A stretch of 7,304 nt of DNA from Akkermansia muciniphila (GTDB taxonomy: Bacteria; Verrucomicrobiota; Verrucomicrobiia; Verrucomicrobiales; Akkermansiaceae): contig SFDX01000052.1 of assembly GCA_004557455.1 (NCBI GenBank), forward strand, positions 1-7,304, written 5' to 3'. The position numbers and the translations under genes are program-made. This document shows, one piece after another, positions 6,084-7,304 of the stretch; position 1 is the stretch's first letter; each line of letters begins with the position of its first letter. The notes beneath the pieces were generated by a model. The model did not search any database. It was not told the DNA's origin and saw only the letters and a program-made list of their open reading frames with translations.

Positions 6084-6580
6084 GGCCGCGTCAGATCCCG
6101 CACAATGCTGTCCGCCGCCAAACGGGCGGCATAGGAGATGGCGTTCTCCCGCGCGGTCTGCATGTTGGAGTCATTGTTATTGAAATAACCGGCCATGCCC
6201 TGCGCCGTACCGCGTCCTATCACCTTGCCCGTGCGGTTGTCGGTCAGGGTGTAGTTCACCACCACGGTCAGGCCGATTTCGGAGCTCCGGTAGGTGTCCA
6301 AGGTGTCCGTGGTCAGCACGGAGCGGCGCACCTGGGTCACCGTGCCGCCGATGGTGAAGTCCGGCGATGAGGCCAGGCGGAAGGTACCGTCCTTTTGCAG
6401 GGCATTGGCCAGGGAGGTCGTCAGCAGGCGAGAGACCTGGGGCTGCGTGGTATGGTTGGCAAACATCTCCACACGGCAGGTCTCCATCCCGGCCAGACTC
6501 TTCTTTTTAAGCCCGCCCAGGTGGTAACCGCAGCTTGCAAACAGCAGGGGGAACAGTGCCCAAAGGAGCGTCTTCGTCAT
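6080..6580 (-). CDS. lptE: LPS-assembly lipoprotein LptE-like
   Basis: LptE is the outer-membrane lipoprotein that plugs LptD and helps insert lipopolysaccharide into the outer leaflet. The 166-residue product starts with a short lipoprotein signal peptide (MTKTLLWALFPLLFASC) with a lipobox ending at Cys17, followed by GYHLGG, which closely matches the CG(Y/F)HL start of mature LptE. Glycine after the lipidated cysteine does not signal inner-membrane retention under the E. coli rule. The rest (VEMFANHTTQPQVS, LTTSLANALQKDG, FTIGGTVTQVRRSVL, LTVVVNYTLTD, GRGTAQGMAGYF, and a C-terminal helix with AARLAADSIVRDL) fits the alternating helix/strand pattern of the family. It lies 25 bp after the BamD-like gene and overlaps rsmI by 4 bp. 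No Shine-Dalgarno sequence is visible. Other small outer-membrane lipoproteins are the alternative, but this N-terminus and context favour LptE. Confidence 0.82.
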   Translation of the reverse strand: MTKTLLWALFPLLFASCGYHLGGLKKKSLAGMETCRVEMFANHTTQPQVSRLLTTSLANALQKDGTFRLASSPDFTIGGTVTQVRRSVLTTDTLDTYRSSEIGLTVVVNYTLTDNRTGKVIGRGTAQGMAGYFNNNDSNMQTARENAISYAARLAADSIVRDLTRP

Positions 6581-6605
6581 TGTCGGCTTATGGGGTTATC
6601 TGTTT

Positions 6606-7304
6606 TCAGCGCGCATTCGCCTTCTTGGCGGCCTCTGCCTGCTGCAAGAGCGCGGCGGCTTCCTTGGCTGCGGCGGGGTTATCGGCCTGCTGCCGTATCA
6701 CATCGCGGAAACAGAAGATGGCGGAGTCATACTCGTGCGCACGCTCCAGATAGTAGCGGCCCACATCCAGCTGCTGCTGCACCAGCAGGCCGCGCATGCT
6801 CTGCACCCCCGCCTTGGCCTCGCGTACACCGGCGTGGTTCGGGAAGCGCAGGCAGAAGTCCTCGTACGCCTCCTGCGCATTCCGGAGGTTGGCGGGGTTG
6901 CGGTCGCCGCGCGTACGGCTCTGCGCCCACAGCTTGCCCACCATCAACTGCGCCCCGGGTGCATACTTGCTGTCGGGGTACTTCTGCGCCAGCTCGCTGT
7001 AGGCCCCGATGGCCTCATACGGCCGGTCGATGTCCACCAGATACTTGGCCAGCACGCTCGCCGCCGTGGCAGACATCTCGTTGTACGGCGCATTGGCAAT
7101 CACCTGTCGCAGCCATTCCTCCACCACGCTCGAGTCCATCTCCGCCTCCCAAGCCCCCCAGAACACGGGGGTCTTCAACTTCCCGGTCGCGGCATCCGTT
7201 GCCATGCTCAGCTGTCGGTTCAGGGCCTGCTCATACAGCGGGCTGTTCTGGTGGTTCTTCACCACCTTGTCGTATTGCTTAAAGGCATCCCGATACTCCC
7301 CGCG
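6606..7304 (-). CDS. bamD: BamD-like tetratricopeptide-repeat outer-membrane assembly protein (5' end outside window)
   Basis: BamD is the TPR lipoprotein of the BAM complex that folds beta-barrel proteins into the outer membrane. The frame is open to the window edge; 232 codons are visible and the N-terminal signal peptide is not. A GTG at 7263-7265 is only an internal valine, because similarity to TPR sequence continues upstream (EYRDAFKQYDKVVKNHQNSP). Helical repeats can be followed: that first unit; EEWLRQVIANAPYNEMSATA; YEAIGAYSELAQKYPDSKYA; NAQEAYEDFCLRFPNHAGVREA; and YYLERAHEYDSAIFCFRDVI. The aromatic and YP/FP-N/D-S/H spacing is that of BamD-type proteins. It ends in an Ala/Lys-rich tail. 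Its place directly before lptE supports an outer-membrane role. A different TPR protein of similar layout (for example a CpoB/YbgF-like one) is not excluded without the N-terminus. Confidence 0.72.
   Translation of the reverse strand, partial: RGEYRDAFKQYDKVVKNHQNSPLYEQALNRQLSMATDAATGKLKTPVFWGAWEAEMDSSVVEEWLRQVIANAPYNEMSATAASVLAKYLVDIDRPYEAIGAYSELAQKYPDSKYAPGAQLMVGKLWAQSRTRGDRNPANLRNAQEAYEDFCLRFPNHAGVREAKAGVQSMRGLLVQQQLDVGRYYLERAHEYDSAIFCFRDVIRQQADNPAAAKEAAALLQQAEAAKKANAR

Noticed and set aside
6395..7282. Plus-strand open frame opposite lptE and the bamD-like gene (295 codons)
   Set aside because: Arg/Pro/Ser-rich antisense translation with no domain; the minus-strand genes explain the sequence.

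Overview
This window carries a conventional set of cell-envelope and cell-division genes from a GC-rich Gram-negative bacterium. The best guess is a member of the PVC superphylum, probably Verrucomicrobiota. The reasons are a MurC-MurB fusion protein placed directly before ddl and ftsQ, outer-membrane biogenesis genes (a BamD-like protein and LptE), and start codons that lack purine-rich Shine-Dalgarno sequences. This assignment is inferred from gene content and is not proven.

Layout. (1) Positions 1-804, plus strand: the 3' part of a DsbD-type thiol:disulfide interchange protein, closed by a textbook intrinsic terminator at 828-868. (2) Positions 869-1206: a non-coding stretch holding two inverted, diverged copies of a roughly 95-bp repeat around an AT-rich centre. 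Their best-conserved part is a 29-bp arm that matches at 27 of 29 positions. (3) Positions 1207-5397, plus strand: a promoter, then murC-murB (fused), ddl and ftsQ, separated by gaps of 17 and 21 bp. This is a shortened dcw (division and cell wall) cluster. It makes and commits UDP-MurNAc to the peptide branch, supplies D-Ala-D-Ala, and provides a divisome scaffold protein. (4) Positions 7304-5370, minus strand: a bamD-like gene (its 5' end lies outside the window), lptE, and rsmI joined to lptE by an ATGA overlap. This operon runs head-on into ftsQ, and the last 28 bp of ftsQ and rsmI overlap tail to tail.

Together the genes serve peptidoglycan precursor synthesis, division, outer-membrane protein and lipopolysaccharide assembly, and periplasmic redox balance; rsmI is a ribosome-modification gene riding in the outer-membrane operon.

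I found no phage, defence, CRISPR, transposase, rRNA or tRNA gene, and no clearly new biological system. The points most worth a second look are the inverted repeat pair upstream of murC, the almost leaderless predicted murC transcript, the cysteine at the MurB catalytic serine position, and the short RsmI that ends inside ftsQ.
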